23,216 nucleotides of DNA from Actinoplanes subtropicus (GTDB lineage: Bacteria; Actinomycetota; Actinomycetes; Mycobacteriales; Micromonosporaceae). The DNA is taken from NCBI RefSeq assembly GCF_000721705.1, contig NZ_JOJL01000066.1, positions 1 to 23,216 on the forward strand, read 5' to 3'. Made by a program: the position numbers and the translations under genes. How positions within the stretch are numbered: position 1 is the first letter of the stretch; every line of letters begins with the position of its first letter. Of this stretch, positions 1 to 7,597 are shown in pieces. The notes under the pieces were generated by a model. The model was not told the DNA's origin. It worked only from the letters and a program-made list of their open reading frames with translations, and did no database searches.

Positions 1-53
1 CCGGCGGCGATCGCGAGGATGACGGAGAGCAGAACCCTACGCACGGGAATCAC
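1..53 (-). CDS. Secreted protein, N-terminus only (partial)
   Basis: From a GTG at 53 the minus strand reads 17 codons to the window edge, starting V-I-P-V-R-R followed by the hydrophobic run VLLSVILAIAA. This has the charged n-region and hydrophobic h-region of a Sec signal peptide. The ATG at 60 in another frame meets a stop after seven codons, so GTG53 or GTG44 is the likely start. No strong ribosome binding site is visible. The mature protein lies outside the window. The perfect CebR-type box 21 bp upstream suggests a cello-oligosaccharide-controlled exported protein such as a glycoside hydrolase, but that is inferred from the box alone. Confidence 0.55.
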   Translation of the reverse strand, partial: MIPVRRVLLSVILAIAA

Positions 54-73
54 CACTCATAGAGGTAGGTCGA

Positions 74-87
74 TGGGAGCGCTCCCA
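74..87. promoter_or_regulatory. CebR-type LacI-family operator
   Basis: The 14-bp perfect palindrome TGGGAGCGCTCCCA matches the operator described for the cellobiose-responsive repressor CebR of Streptomyces. It lies just upstream of the minus-strand secreted protein start at 53, where a bound repressor would block transcription. The identity of the regulator is inferred; no cebR gene is in the window. Confidence 0.8.
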
Positions 88-213
88 CAAGCATCGGTGT
101 CATCCCCGTGCGAGTCAAGAGTCAGGAGGATAGCGCTGTGCGTGCCGAAAACCCCATCCCACCTCCTAACCAGGGAGTTCCGCCACGACTGCTTGGTTTG
201 GGCGCCGCGTATG

Positions 214-289
214 TGAACACGTTCAAGCTCGCCGGACAAGATTCGTGAACACGTTCAAGAGTAGGACCTCAAGAATTTGAACGCGTTCA
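214..289. promoter_or_regulatory. Three palindromic boxes at 32-bp spacing
   Basis: Three 12-bp boxes of form TGAAC-RC-GTTCA lie at 214-225, 246-257 (both TGAACACGTTCA) and 278-289 (TGAACGCGTTCA, a perfect palindrome). Their starts are exactly 32 bp apart, about three helical turns, which places all boxes on one face of the DNA. They sit upstream of the minus-strand secreted protein and beyond the 3' end of the 374-688 gene, so they most likely serve the former. The half-site spacing of 2 bp does not fit the actinobacterial LexA box. The regulator is unknown. Confidence 0.6.
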
Positions 290-373
290 TGATCTTGCCG
301 GTTCCGCGATGGATGAGGTGACTTAGTGGTCCGAGCCGTAAGTCCGTCGGGGGTTGACGGGTGACGGGTGGGG

Positions 374-688
374 TCAGGGTGTGATGGTGCCGATGTGGAT
401 GTCGCAGACGAAGTCGAAGGCTTCTTCAGTGGTGCCGCTGAACCAGACCTGACTCTCGTAGCTGTTGCTGCTGGCCACGTAGATCGCGGTACCCCAGCGG
501 TGCGCCGACCCGCCGTACCGTAGCCGCATCAGCGGCATCTGGTCCCCGTCGGTGAGTTCACCGGTGACGTACGCGAACTGGCCGCGGTAACGCACATCCA
601 CCGCGGCCAGCTGCGGCCGCTTCAGCTTGGCGTGCTCGCGCAGCCGCTGCGCCAGAGAGATCTTGGTGGACTCGGGAATGGCGGGCAT
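374..688 (-). CDS. Conserved hypothetical protein (104 aa)
   Basis: A 104-aa cytoplasmic protein with no signal peptide or membrane segment. It begins MPAIPESTKISLAQRLREHA and carries a central RYRGQFAYVTG stretch and an LRYGGSAHRWGTAIY stretch. I recognise this pattern from small uncharacterised proteins found widely in Streptomyces and relatives, but know of no function. The start ATG at 688 has a GCAGGAT purine stretch upstream. It is convergent with nothing and follows fadB on the same strand after about 136 bp, so it may be a separate unit. Confidence 0.75.
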   Translation of the reverse strand: MPAIPESTKISLAQRLREHAKLKRPQLAAVDVRYRGQFAYVTGELTDGDQMPLMRLRYGGSAHRWGTAIYVASSNSYESQVWFSGTTEEAFDFVCDIHIGTITP

Positions 689-824
689 GGATCACATCCT
701 GCCCTCGGGCGTGTCGATATGCGGCCATGGGCGCACGACACGGCAGTCTCGCCCGCGCCCCTGACACATGATCACTTCGCGAAGGGCCGCCCGTGCCACC
801 CGCCCTAACCGAGCGGCGTTGGGG

Positions 825-2873
825 CTAGCTCCCGAAGCGGCGGGTGGTGACTCGCTCGGCGACTCCGGAGTGATCAAGGTAAGGGGTGATGCCGCCCAGG
901 TGGAAGGGCCAGCCGGCGCCGAGGATCATGCACAGGTCGATGTCGGCCGCTTCGGCCACGACACCCTCGTCCAGCATCAGCCGGATCTCCTGCGCCAGCG
1001 CCTCCAGTACGTCGGTCCGCACCTGCTCCTCGGTCAGCGGCTGGTTTCCGACCGTCAACAGCGCCACGACCTCGGGGTTCAGCTCGTCGTCGATCAGCAG
1101 CGGCTTGCCGGAACTCGCGATGACCGACAGGTTGTCGCTGACGCCGAACCGGTCCGGGAACTGCTCGTGCAGCACCCCGCCGACGTGCGCGGCGACTGCC
1201 GGGCCGATCAGGTCGAGCAATGTGAACGGTCGCATCGGCAGGCCCAGCGGGTCCAGCGCGCGGTTGGCGACCTCCGGCGCGGTGCCGGCGTCGACGGCCC
1301 GGAAGATCTCGCCGACGAGCCGGGCCAACACCCGGTTCACCACGAACGCCGGGGCGTCCTTGACCAGCACGCAACTCTTCTCGAGCTGGGTGCCCACCGC
1401 GAACGCGGTCGCGAGGGTCGCGTCGTTGGTGTGCTCCGCCCGTACGATCTCCAGCAGCGGCGTCATCGTGACCGGGTCGAAGAAGTGCAGGCCCACCACC
1501 CGCTCGGGGTGTTCGAGGTCGGCGGCCATCTGGGTCACCGACAGCGACGAGGTGGTGGTGACCAGAACGCACTCCGGCGTGACGATCTTCTCGATCTCGG
1601 CCCATACCTGTTTCTTGACCGACAGGTCGTCGAAGACCGTCTCGATCACCAGGTCGGCGTCGGAGAACGCTGACCTGTCCACCGATCCGGACACCAGGCT
1701 GCGCAGTTCCGCCGCGCTGCCGGTAGACATCGTGCCGTTGGCGACCTGCTTGTCGATCTCGCTGTGCACCTCGCCGACGCTCTTGTCCAGCCGCTCGGAG
1801 TCAGGGTCGGTGAGCACCACCGGGACCTTCAGCCGGCGGGTGAACAGCAGAGCGAGCTGGGACGCCATCGGGTCGGTGCCGATGATGCCGACCTTGGTCA
1901 CCTTGCGGGCCAGCGCCGGGTCCGGTGCGCCGGTCGGCTGTTTGGCTTGCCGCCGCACCAGGTCGACGGCGTAGAGCGAGCTGGCCAGCTCGGGGGTGAA
2001 GGCAAGGTCGGCCAGCGCCTCGATCTCGGCGTCCAGATTGGCTTGCGTGACGCCGTCCTTGGCGAGTGCGAGCAGCTTCATCGCCTTGTCGACCGACGGC
2101 ATCGCACCGTGCAGCTTCTTGTCCAGCTCCACCTTGGCGGAGCCGAGCACCGCGTCCCACGTCGCGGAGCGGTCGATCTCCGGCCGGCGGACCGTGATGG
2201 TGCCGTTGACGACTCCTGCGGCCCATTCCAGCGAGCGCTGCAGGAAGTCCTCCGGCTCCAGCAGGATGTCGCCGATGCCGAACTCCGCGGCCTGCCGGCC
2301 ATTGAGCAACGTGTTCTGCATCAGCGGGTTCTGCACGATCACCTGGAGCGCCGGGGTGATCCCGATCAGGTTCGGCAGCAGCTGCGAGCCGCCCCAGCAC
2401 GGGACGAGGCTGAGGCCCACCTCGAACATGCCCAGCGTGGTGATGTCGCTGGACAGGGTGCGGTAATGGCAGTGCATCGCGACCTCCAGGCCACCGCTCA
2501 CCGCCACGCCGTTGACGAAGGCGAAGGTCGGCACGCTGCTCTCGCGCAGCTTGGCGAAGGCCGTCTGGCCCATCCTGCCGATCTCCAACACCTGGTCCCG
2601 ACTGGTCATCATCGTCGCGAAGCTGCCCAGGTCGGCGCCGGCCAGGAAGATGTGCGGCTTGCCGGTGACCGCGATGAAGGACGGCTGGGCGGCCAGCGCG
2701 GCATCGATCGCCTCGGACAGGCTGGCCAGCCCGCCGGGCCCGAACGTGTTGGGAATGGTGTGGTCGAACCCGTTGTCGAGCGTGATCAGCGCGGCCGGCC
2801 GGTCCAGGCCGGGCACGGTGACCGAGCTCAGCCTGGCGTGCGTGACGATCTCGGTCGGGTTGGTGGGTGCCAT
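825..2873 (-). CDS. fadB: FadB-like enoyl-CoA hydratase / 3-hydroxyacyl-CoA dehydrogenase
   Basis: A 682-aa bifunctional beta-oxidation protein. Residues about 20-220 are a crotonase domain with the oxyanion regions around 71-82 (GKPHIFLAGADL) and NGVAVSGG (121-128) and both acids present (E130 in SGGLE, E151 in MFEVG). Residues about 327-510 are the NAD-binding 3-hydroxyacyl-CoA dehydrogenase domain, followed by its C-terminal domains to 680. Catalytic His463 (HFFDP) and its partner Glu475 are present, as is Asn513. Oddity: the dinucleotide loop reads VGIIGTDPMAS, so the second glycine of GxGxxG is Asp334, which could weaken NAD binding. The ATG at 2873 has GAAGGGA upstream. A TetR-type operator lies at 2907-2924. 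It is expected to hydrate 2-enoyl-CoA and oxidise the 3-hydroxyacyl-CoA. Confidence 0.92.
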   Translation of the reverse strand: MAPTNPTEIVTHARLSSVTVPGLDRPAALITLDNGFDHTIPNTFGPGGLASLSEAIDAALAAQPSFIAVTGKPHIFLAGADLGSFATMMTSRDQVLEIGRMGQTAFAKLRESSVPTFAFVNGVAVSGGLEVAMHCHYRTLSSDITTLGMFEVGLSLVPCWGGSQLLPNLIGITPALQVIVQNPLMQNTLLNGRQAAEFGIGDILLEPEDFLQRSLEWAAGVVNGTITVRRPEIDRSATWDAVLGSAKVELDKKLHGAMPSVDKAMKLLALAKDGVTQANLDAEIEALADLAFTPELASSLYAVDLVRRQAKQPTGAPDPALARKVTKVGIIGTDPMASQLALLFTRRLKVPVVLTDPDSERLDKSVGEVHSEIDKQVANGTMSTGSAAELRSLVSGSVDRSAFSDADLVIETVFDDLSVKKQVWAEIEKIVTPECVLVTTTSSLSVTQMAADLEHPERVVGLHFFDPVTMTPLLEIVRAEHTNDATLATAFAVGTQLEKSCVLVKDAPAFVVNRVLARLVGEIFRAVDAGTAPEVANRALDPLGLPMRPFTLLDLIGPAVAAHVGGVLHEQFPDRFGVSDNLSVIASSGKPLLIDDELNPEVVALLTVGNQPLTEEQVRTDVLEALAQEIRLMLDEGVVAEAADIDLCMILGAGWPFHLGGITPYLDHSGVAERVTTRRFGS

Positions 2874-2906
2874 GGTGACGTCCCTTCTGCTACCAAGGTT
2901 GTCGGA

Positions 2907-2924
2907 TTATGTTCGTAATTTAAT
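2907..2924 (-). promoter_or_regulatory. Shared TetR-type operator, copy 1 (fadB)
   Basis: The plus strand reads TTATGTTCGTAATTTAAT, one of six matching elements in the window. The palindromic core is TTATG-TT-CGTAA. On the minus strand the tail reads TAAATT, a -10-like TANNNT hexamer directly upstream of the core, so a bound repressor would cover the transcription start of fadB at 2873. Confidence 0.65.
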
Positions 2925-2963
2925 CAATGTCCACGAGTTGGCGTCATCGCGGGGAAAGGAGGG

Positions 2964-3791
2964 CTATGCCTGCTGGTTCGCGGCGCCGAGGTATTTGCCG
3001 AGGTGTAGCTCCACCTCATCGGCGCCCAGGTCGGCGACGAGCTTGCCGAAGCCGGGCGCCCGGTCCTGGAATCCCGGCCAGGTGAGCGAGGTCAGGAATT
3101 CTCCGTACGCCGTGACCAGGTCGGCGTCCGGCGGCAGAGATGCCCGGTTGACCTGTGCCTTGGCGGCGGCCAGTGCGGTCTTGTCGAAGGAGGCGAGGCG
3201 GGCCGCTAGGGCGTCGACGAAGCTGTCCAGTTCGGCGTCGGGCATGGCGCGGGTGACCCAGCCGTAGCGCTCGGCGAGATCGGCGTCGTAGTCGTCGCTG
3301 CTGAGGATGGCTTCCAACGCCCGGTCCCGGCCGATCAGCCGAGGGAGGCGTTCGGTGCCGCCGCCGCCGGGAAGCAGGCCACCGCCGACCTCGGGATGGC
3401 CGAACACCGCGTGCTCGCGGCTGGCGTAGCGCAGGTCGCAGGCCAGCGCCAGTTCGTTGCCGCCGCCTCGAGTCCGCCCGCGGATGGCGGCGATGCTGAT
3501 GAACGGCGCCTTCGACAGCCGCAGGACGAGATCAACGGTGGCCGGCAGCGAGCCCTCGGCCGGGACGAAGCCGGCCGCCTGGGTGAGGTCGAAGTGGTTG
3601 AAGAAGTAGTCGGGGGTGCTGCTGGTGAAGACGACGACCTGCACCTGCGGGTCCTCGGTCATCTCCACCACGAGATCGCGCAGCGTTGCGACGGTCTCCG
3701 GCAGCATCAGATTCACCGGAGGGTTCGCGAACGTGATCTTCCGGATCTGCGGGGTCAGTCGTTCGAAGCTGATCGTGCTGGACTGGGTCAT
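2964..3791 (-). CDS. Enoyl-CoA hydratase/isomerase family protein (copy 1)
   Basis: A 275-aa crotonase-fold protein. The ATG at 3791 is chosen because CAAGGAG lies 6 nt upstream; an in-frame start 30 nt earlier lacks one. The family signature is seen as RGRTRGGGNELALACDLR (about 105-121) with Glu113, and FGHPEVGGGLLPGGGGTERL (130-149) with Glu134, so both catalytic acids of a hydratase are present. It should act on an acyl-CoA in the cytoplasm. It lies upstream of fadB on the same strand, but fadB has its own operator, so the two may be separately promoted. A paralogue of identical length is at 12816-13643, about 60% identical by eye. Confidence 0.9.
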   Translation of the reverse strand: MTQSSTISFERLTPQIRKITFANPPVNLMLPETVATLRDLVVEMTEDPQVQVVVFTSSTPDYFFNHFDLTQAAGFVPAEGSLPATVDLVLRLSKAPFISIAAIRGRTRGGGNELALACDLRYASREHAVFGHPEVGGGLLPGGGGTERLPRLIGRDRALEAILSSDDYDADLAERYGWVTRAMPDAELDSFVDALAARLASFDKTALAAAKAQVNRASLPPDADLVTAYGEFLTSLTWPGFQDRAPGFGKLVADLGADEVELHLGKYLGAANQQA

Positions 3792-3924
3792 CGCGTTCTC
3801 CTTGAAGGTTTGCAGGACCACTCAGCGTGGGCTGTACAGCGCGGAAAGCTGGTCTGTGTCTGGGTGCGTGCACCAACGAGGCCCGTCGCCAGGCATGGGT
3901 CGCAGCCATTGCCGGTGCATGGCC

Positions 3925-4339
3925 TCATTGGCCGAGTTCGGTGGCTTTCGCGAGCAGTTCGTGCTGCGGGACGACATGGTCGACGGCCCCGTTCGCGAGA
4001 GACTGGGCGGGCGTGAGCGGCGTGCCCTCGAGGAGGGCGACCAGGGCCTTGTGGGTGCCGATCAGGCGGTCAGGCGGGGGCTGCCGCCACCGCCCGTCAT
4101 GACTCCGAGCAGGATCTCGGGCATCGGGTTGCAGTACTAGGCGAGCGCGGCGTCGAGACCGAGAGCCGAACCGTTGAGGGTGGCGACGAAGGTAACGCCG
4201 CTGCGGTTCATCCGCAGGAACGTCTTGTTCATGCGCCCGAGCTGAATGGCTCCCCACCGCGGGGTCTTGCGCAACACCGGCTCCAGCGCAGCCGCCCGGT
4301 CCGCGCCGGGCGTCCGGCGGACCGTGACGGCCCCCGCAG
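3925..4339 (-). pseudogene. Decayed enoyl-CoA hydratase (crotonase) gene
   Basis: Reading the minus strand directly after the fusion gene's stop, one frame gives FLRMNRSGVTFVATLNGSALG, a crotonase oxyanion region, then an in-frame TAG at 4139-4137, then EILLGVMTGGGGSPRL. A frameshift near 4080 moves to another frame giving RLIGTHKALVALLEGTPLTP and a family-like C-terminal part ending DHVVPQHELLAKATELGQ before a stop at 3925. The GLEIALACDHR-type segment carrying the first catalytic Glu is missing, so there is an internal deletion as well. It resembles the crotonase part of FadB/FadJ-type proteins more than its intact neighbour at 2964. Confidence 0.8.
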
Positions 4340-4342
4340 CCG

Positions 4343-6088
4343 TCAGAACATGGTGTTGTCGTTAGCGGAGTTCTCCGGCACGGCCTGCGCGGCGGACCAG
4401 TGTTCGACGATCTTTCCGTCCCTGACGCGGAAGAGTTCGAGGACCGCCCAGCCAGGCGCGCCCGGTGTGTCGATGTAGTGGCTGTGGACGGCGACCAGGT
4501 CGCCCTCGGCGATGACCCGCTTCGGCACCACGCTGAGCTGCGGGAACTGTGCGAAGTACGCGCCGAGGCCGGCTTTCGCGCCTGCCGCACCGTCGGGGGT
4601 GTCCGGGTGGTGCTGGTGGTACTCGGTGCCGATGTAGGTGTCGATGGCGGTCAGGTCCTTGTTCACCATGAGCTGGTCGAAGAAGGCTGTGACCAGTTTC
4701 TTGTTGTAGGCGGTGTACCACCGCTGTCCTGGCGCCTCGGTCTGCGGACCGCTGAGGGTGGCGAACATGTCGTTGCCGCTGGCCGTGGTCGCTGGGACTT
4801 CTTGCAGGACGTCCCAGTGCTCGGCGATCTTCCCCTCCTGGAAGCGGAAGATGTCGAACACGGCCATTCCCGGGGTGCCCGGGACGAGGACGCTGTGGGA
4901 GTGCAGGAGCACCATGTCACCGTCGGAGAAAGCCCGCTTTTCGTGGTGCACGGCGTCCGGGAACTGCTGCTGCATTCCGGCACCGAAGGCTTTCATGGCC
5001 TCGGGGCCGTCGGGCGCGAGGGGGTTGTGCTGGATGTAGTCCGGCCGTACGACCCGGTCGATGACGGCCGTGTCGCCTCCCGTAAACACGGCTTTGAGGA
5101 CCTGGGCGGCGATCTGCGCCTTCCCTGCCTCGGCAACGGTGAGCACGATTTTGCCGGTGGTGCGGCCGGTTTCGCCGAGGGCGTGGGCTTTGGCGGCCTG
5201 GTCGAGGGGGAAGATGGCCTCGATGTGCGCGCGCAGCGCGCCGGTCTCGACCAGGGCGGCGATGGCCTGTATGCCGGCGTGGTCGGCCTCGACCAGCAGC
5301 GACTCGTAGCGGATGCCGCGCTCGGCGATCGCCGCTAGTTCGGCAGGGTCGACGGGTACGGGCAGGATTGAGACGAGGGTGCCGCCCGGGCGCAGCACGG
5401 CCAGCGAGCGGGCGCGGCCGACCGGGTCGAACGAGACCGGGTCGAGAACCACGTCGATGTCCGTGACGGTCTGGGCGATGTCGACGCTGTGGTAGTCGAT
5501 CACCTCGTCGGCGCCCAGGGAGCGGACGAAGTCGTGTTTGGCGGTGCTGGCGGTGCCGATGACGTATGCGCCGCGGGATTTGGCGATCTGCACGGCGAGG
5601 TGACCGACGCCGCCGGCCGCAGCGTGGATCAGGACCCGCTGCCGCGGCTGGACGTCGGCGGTCTCGACCAGTGCCTGGTAGGCGGTGAGCGCGGCCAGCG
5701 GCAGGGCGCCGGCCTGGACGTGGTCGATGCCGGCGGGCTTATGCGTGAAAGCGCGGGCGGGCGCGGTCACGTATTCGGCATGTGCGCCGACTCCGCCCGG
5801 GTAGGGCAGCATGCCGAAGACCTCGTCGCCGGGTTTGAAAATGGTGACGCCCGTGCCGACGGCCTCGACGACGCCGGAGACGTCCCAGCCGAGCACCAGT
5901 GGCATCTGGGCGACGGTCATGGGCTGGGCGCGGTTCTTCCAGTCGGTCGGGTTGACGCCGGCGGCGTGGACCGCGACGAGGATCTCACTCAGTCCCGGCG
6001 CCGGTTTGGGAATCAGTGTCTCCTGAAGCACGTCGGGGGGTCCGTAGGTGTCCTGGCTGATGGCCCGCATGGTTTCCGGCTTCGTCAT
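4343..6088 (-). CDS. Fusion: zinc-less MDR oxidoreductase + two SnoaL-like domains
   Basis: A 581-aa protein with three parts. Residues 1-319 are an NADPH-dependent quinone-reductase-like MDR enzyme, with the nucleotide loop AAAGGVG (157-162) and no structural-zinc cysteine cluster. Residues about 324-441 and 460-581 are two SnoaL-like (NTF2-fold, COG4922-type) domains; each has a YIQHNP or YHQHHP-type motif, a V(x)HSH strand, a GKI(A/V)EHW motif and a similar C-terminal end (SGNDMF, NDNTMF). SnoaL domains normally stand alone, so the tandem fusion to an MDR enzyme is unusual. I chose ATG 6088; ATG 6124 and ATG 6070 are alternatives, none with a strong ribosome binding site. The open frame continues upstream but only as antisense of the GlxA-type gene. 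It is divergent from that regulator, with which it probably shares a control region. Substrate unknown. Confidence 0.88.
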   Translation of the reverse strand: MTKPETMRAISQDTYGPPDVLQETLIPKPAPGLSEILVAVHAAGVNPTDWKNRAQPMTVAQMPLVLGWDVSGVVEAVGTGVTIFKPGDEVFGMLPYPGGVGAHAEYVTAPARAFTHKPAGIDHVQAGALPLAALTAYQALVETADVQPRQRVLIHAAAGGVGHLAVQIAKSRGAYVIGTASTAKHDFVRSLGADEVIDYHSVDIAQTVTDIDVVLDPVSFDPVGRARSLAVLRPGGTLVSILPVPVDPAELAAIAERGIRYESLLVEADHAGIQAIAALVETGALRAHIEAIFPLDQAAKAHALGETGRTTGKIVLTVAEAGKAQIAAQVLKAVFTGGDTAVIDRVVRPDYIQHNPLAPDGPEAMKAFGAGMQQQFPDAVHHEKRAFSDGDMVLLHSHSVLVPGTPGMAVFDIFRFQEGKIAEHWDVLQEVPATTASGNDMFATLSGPQTEAPGQRWYTAYNKKLVTAFFDQLMVNKDLTAIDTYIGTEYHQHHPDTPDGAAGAKAGLGAYFAQFPQLSVVPKRVIAEGDLVAVHSHYIDTPGAPGWAVLELFRVRDGKIVEHWSAAQAVPENSANDNTMF

Positions 6089-6121
6089 GTGATCATCGTG
6101 CTCGCGGCGGGCTTCCGCTAC

Positions 6122-6160
6122 CATGGCAGGATCGCCAATTTTCGACGGGATCCTGCCATG
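6122..6160. promoter_or_regulatory. Perfect 12-bp inverted repeat in divergent promoter
   Basis: CATGGCAGGATC at 6122-6133 and GATCCTGCCATG at 6149-6160 are perfect inverted arms around a 15-bp AT-richer spacer. The right arm ends in the ATG start codon of the GlxA-type regulator, and the left arm ends in a possible ATG (6124, minus strand) of the fusion gene. It may be an operator for the regulator itself, or an RNA hairpin that hides the start codon. Confidence 0.6.
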
Positions 6161-7117
6161 AGCGACGTGCATCGAGTTGTCGTCCTCGCATCCCACGGCG
6201 TGTACCCCTTCGACCTGGGCATCCCCACGCGGGTCTTCGGCGTCGCCGATGGCCGCTACGAGGTGGTGACCTGCACCGCCGACGGTCGCCCGGTTCGCAC
6301 CAACGCCGACTTCTCGATCACCGTCGACCACGGGCCGGAGGTGTTGCGCACCGCCGACACCGTGGTCATCCCGCCGTTCGGTACCACCGACTTCAGTCGT
6401 CAAACGCCGGTCGACGTGGGGCAAGCCCTGGCGTTCGTGTCCCCCGGCGCCCGGATAGTGTCGATTTGCACCGGCGCGTTCGTGCTGGCCGCGGCGGGGC
6501 TGCTGGACGGGCGGCGGGCCACTACGCACTGGGCCGCCGCGGACGTCTTCCGTGAGTGGTATCCGCAGGTGGACCTGGACCCGAACGTGCTGTTCGTCGA
6601 TGAGGGTGACGTGCTGACCTCGGCCGGCGCCGCCTCCGGCATCGATATCTGCCTGCACCTGGTCCGCAAGGACCACGGCAGCGAACTCGCCAACCATGTG
6701 GCCCGCATGTGCGTCGTCCCCCCGTGGCGCGACGGGGGCCAGGCGCAATACATCGTCCGCCCGGTCCCCGATGCCACGGCGAACGACACATCCGCCGCAC
6801 GCCAGTGGGCGCTGCAGAACCTCCACCTGCCACTGACCCTGACCGACCTCGCCGAGCACTCCCGCATGAGCCTGCGCACCTTCGCCCGCCGCTTCAACGA
6901 AGAAGTCGGCATAAGCCCGGGGCGCTGGCTCATCCAGCAACGCATCGACCGGGCACAACACCTTCTGGAATCCACCGACCTGGCGGTCGACGAGATCGCC
7001 GTCCAGGTCGGCTTCGCCGGCGGCACGTCGCTGCGCGAGCACCTGCACGCGGCCATCGGCGTCTCACCGATCGCCTACCGGCGCACCTTCCGGGGAGCGC
7101 TGGCACAGAACCGGTGA
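6158..7117 (+). CDS. GlxA-family transcriptional regulator (DJ-1/PfpI + AraC)
   Basis: A 319-aa regulator. Residues 1-170 form a DJ-1/PfpI-like amidotransferase-fold domain, with Cys104 in the elbow ICTGAFVLAAAGLLDGR and TTHW at 122-125. Residues about 215-312 form an AraC-type DNA-binding domain with two helix-turn-helix units: TLTDLAEHSRMSLRTFARRF and, further on, AVDEIAVQVGFAGGTSLREH. The start ATG 6158 fits the family length and begins MSDVHRVV. Regulators of this type often control an adjacent catabolic gene in response to an unknown small ligand. The divergent oxidoreductase-SnoaL fusion is the natural target. The inverted repeat at 6122-6160 overlaps its start codon, suggesting autoregulation. 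Confidence 0.92.
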   Translation: MSDVHRVVVLASHGVYPFDLGIPTRVFGVADGRYEVVTCTADGRPVRTNADFSITVDHGPEVLRTADTVVIPPFGTTDFSRQTPVDVGQALAFVSPGARIVSICTGAFVLAAAGLLDGRRATTHWAAADVFREWYPQVDLDPNVLFVDEGDVLTSAGAASGIDICLHLVRKDHGSELANHVARMCVVPPWRDGGQAQYIVRPVPDATANDTSAARQWALQNLHLPLTLTDLAEHSRMSLRTFARRFNEEVGISPGRWLIQQRIDRAQHLLESTDLAVDEIAVQVGFAGGTSLREHLHAAIGVSPIAYRRTFRGALAQNR

Positions 7118-7196
7118 CCGAACGGCTCTGCCGCTGTCTCGCCCCGGCGGGGAACGGAGGACCGATACGGTGCCGACCCGGCGGGCGCGGCCGTCA

Positions 7197-7297
7197 TCCG
7201 CGCTGGCGCCAGGCGGCGAAGGGCTGGAGTATTTCCTCGGCGAACACCTGTCGCCTCAGCATCGCGACACCCCCGCGAGGGACTGCGCTTGGGCTGT
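7197..7297 (+). pseudogene. Fragment of a TetR regulator (ligand-domain part)
   Basis: In one plus-strand frame the sequence reads SALAPGGEGLEYFLGEHLSP followed by QHRDTPARDCAWAV. This lines up with the intact TetR at 15203-15775, which has SALPPGRAGLEEFLREYLSP then QHRDNPADGCPSAA, in roughly 20 of 32 positions by eye. Neither the DNA-binding part nor the C-terminal end is present. It lies between the GlxA-type gene and an orphan operator copy, so it is a remnant of a lost regulator gene. Confidence 0.75.
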
Positions 7298-7354
7298 AGA
7301 CAATCCTTCCCCCGTTGGCCGGCCAAGTCTTCCGCCGACCCGACCAAGTTGCGA

Positions 7355-7372
7355 GTATGGTTGTAATTTAAT
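7355..7372 (-). promoter_or_regulatory. Shared TetR-type operator, copy 2 (orphan)
   Basis: The plus strand reads GTATGGTTGTAATTTAAT, matching the other five copies. The minus-strand TAAATT -10-like hexamer points towards the TetR fragment and the GlxA-type gene, both on the opposite strand, so no intact gene follows it. It is probably the control site of a gene now lost. Confidence 0.55.
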
Positions 7373-7597
7373 TTCGTCCATCGTCTTGCCCTTGCTTCGA
7401 GACAAGGACCGCGATGTCAGCGGCCCCGATAGTGGCCGAGGCGCCGGCCCATGTGTGTCCGATGCTCTTCCGCCTCGGGCACGTCCTGTGGCTCAGCGGA
7501 CGGCGGAGCAACACCTTCAGGCAGGGAGTGAACCCGGAGGCGGATTTGAAGTTTGTCCCTTCGGCCGTGGCCGTCGAGGGGGCCACCTCGTGCGGCC

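Larger units (their letters stand above)
7118..7597. other. Gene-poor stretch with remnants
   Basis: This 480-bp interval holds a short CCCC/GGGG hairpin (7142-7152) behind the GlxA-type gene, the TetR fragment (7197-7297) and an orphan operator (7355-7372). A plus-strand frame from ATG 7414 (MSAAPIVAEAPAHVC...) has AAGGACC upstream and runs to 7785, but it overlaps the 3' end of the hydrolase antisense and resembles nothing I know. I do not call it a gene. Confidence 0.5.

Noticed and set aside
214..289. LexA (SOS) boxes
   Set aside because: The GAAC and GTTC halves are 2 bp apart here; the actinobacterial SOS box needs 4 bp.
214..289. CRISPR array
   Set aside because: Only three 12-bp palindromes with 20-bp gaps; no repeat or spacer of CRISPR size and no cas genes.
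692..769. 25-codon minus-strand frame (MCQGRGRDC...) just before the 374-688 gene
   Set aside because: No ribosome binding site and no recognisable similarity; too short to support.
768..2918. Long plus-strand frames (768-1673, 886-1974, 1764-2918) opposite fadB
   Set aside because: They are antisense shadows of a clear FadB gene; Arg/Gln/His-rich composition, no domains.
6089..7048. N-terminal extension of the fusion protein to 901 aa
   Set aside because: The extra 320 residues are antisense to the well-supported GlxA-type regulator and have no family likeness; the MDR domain starts at 6088.
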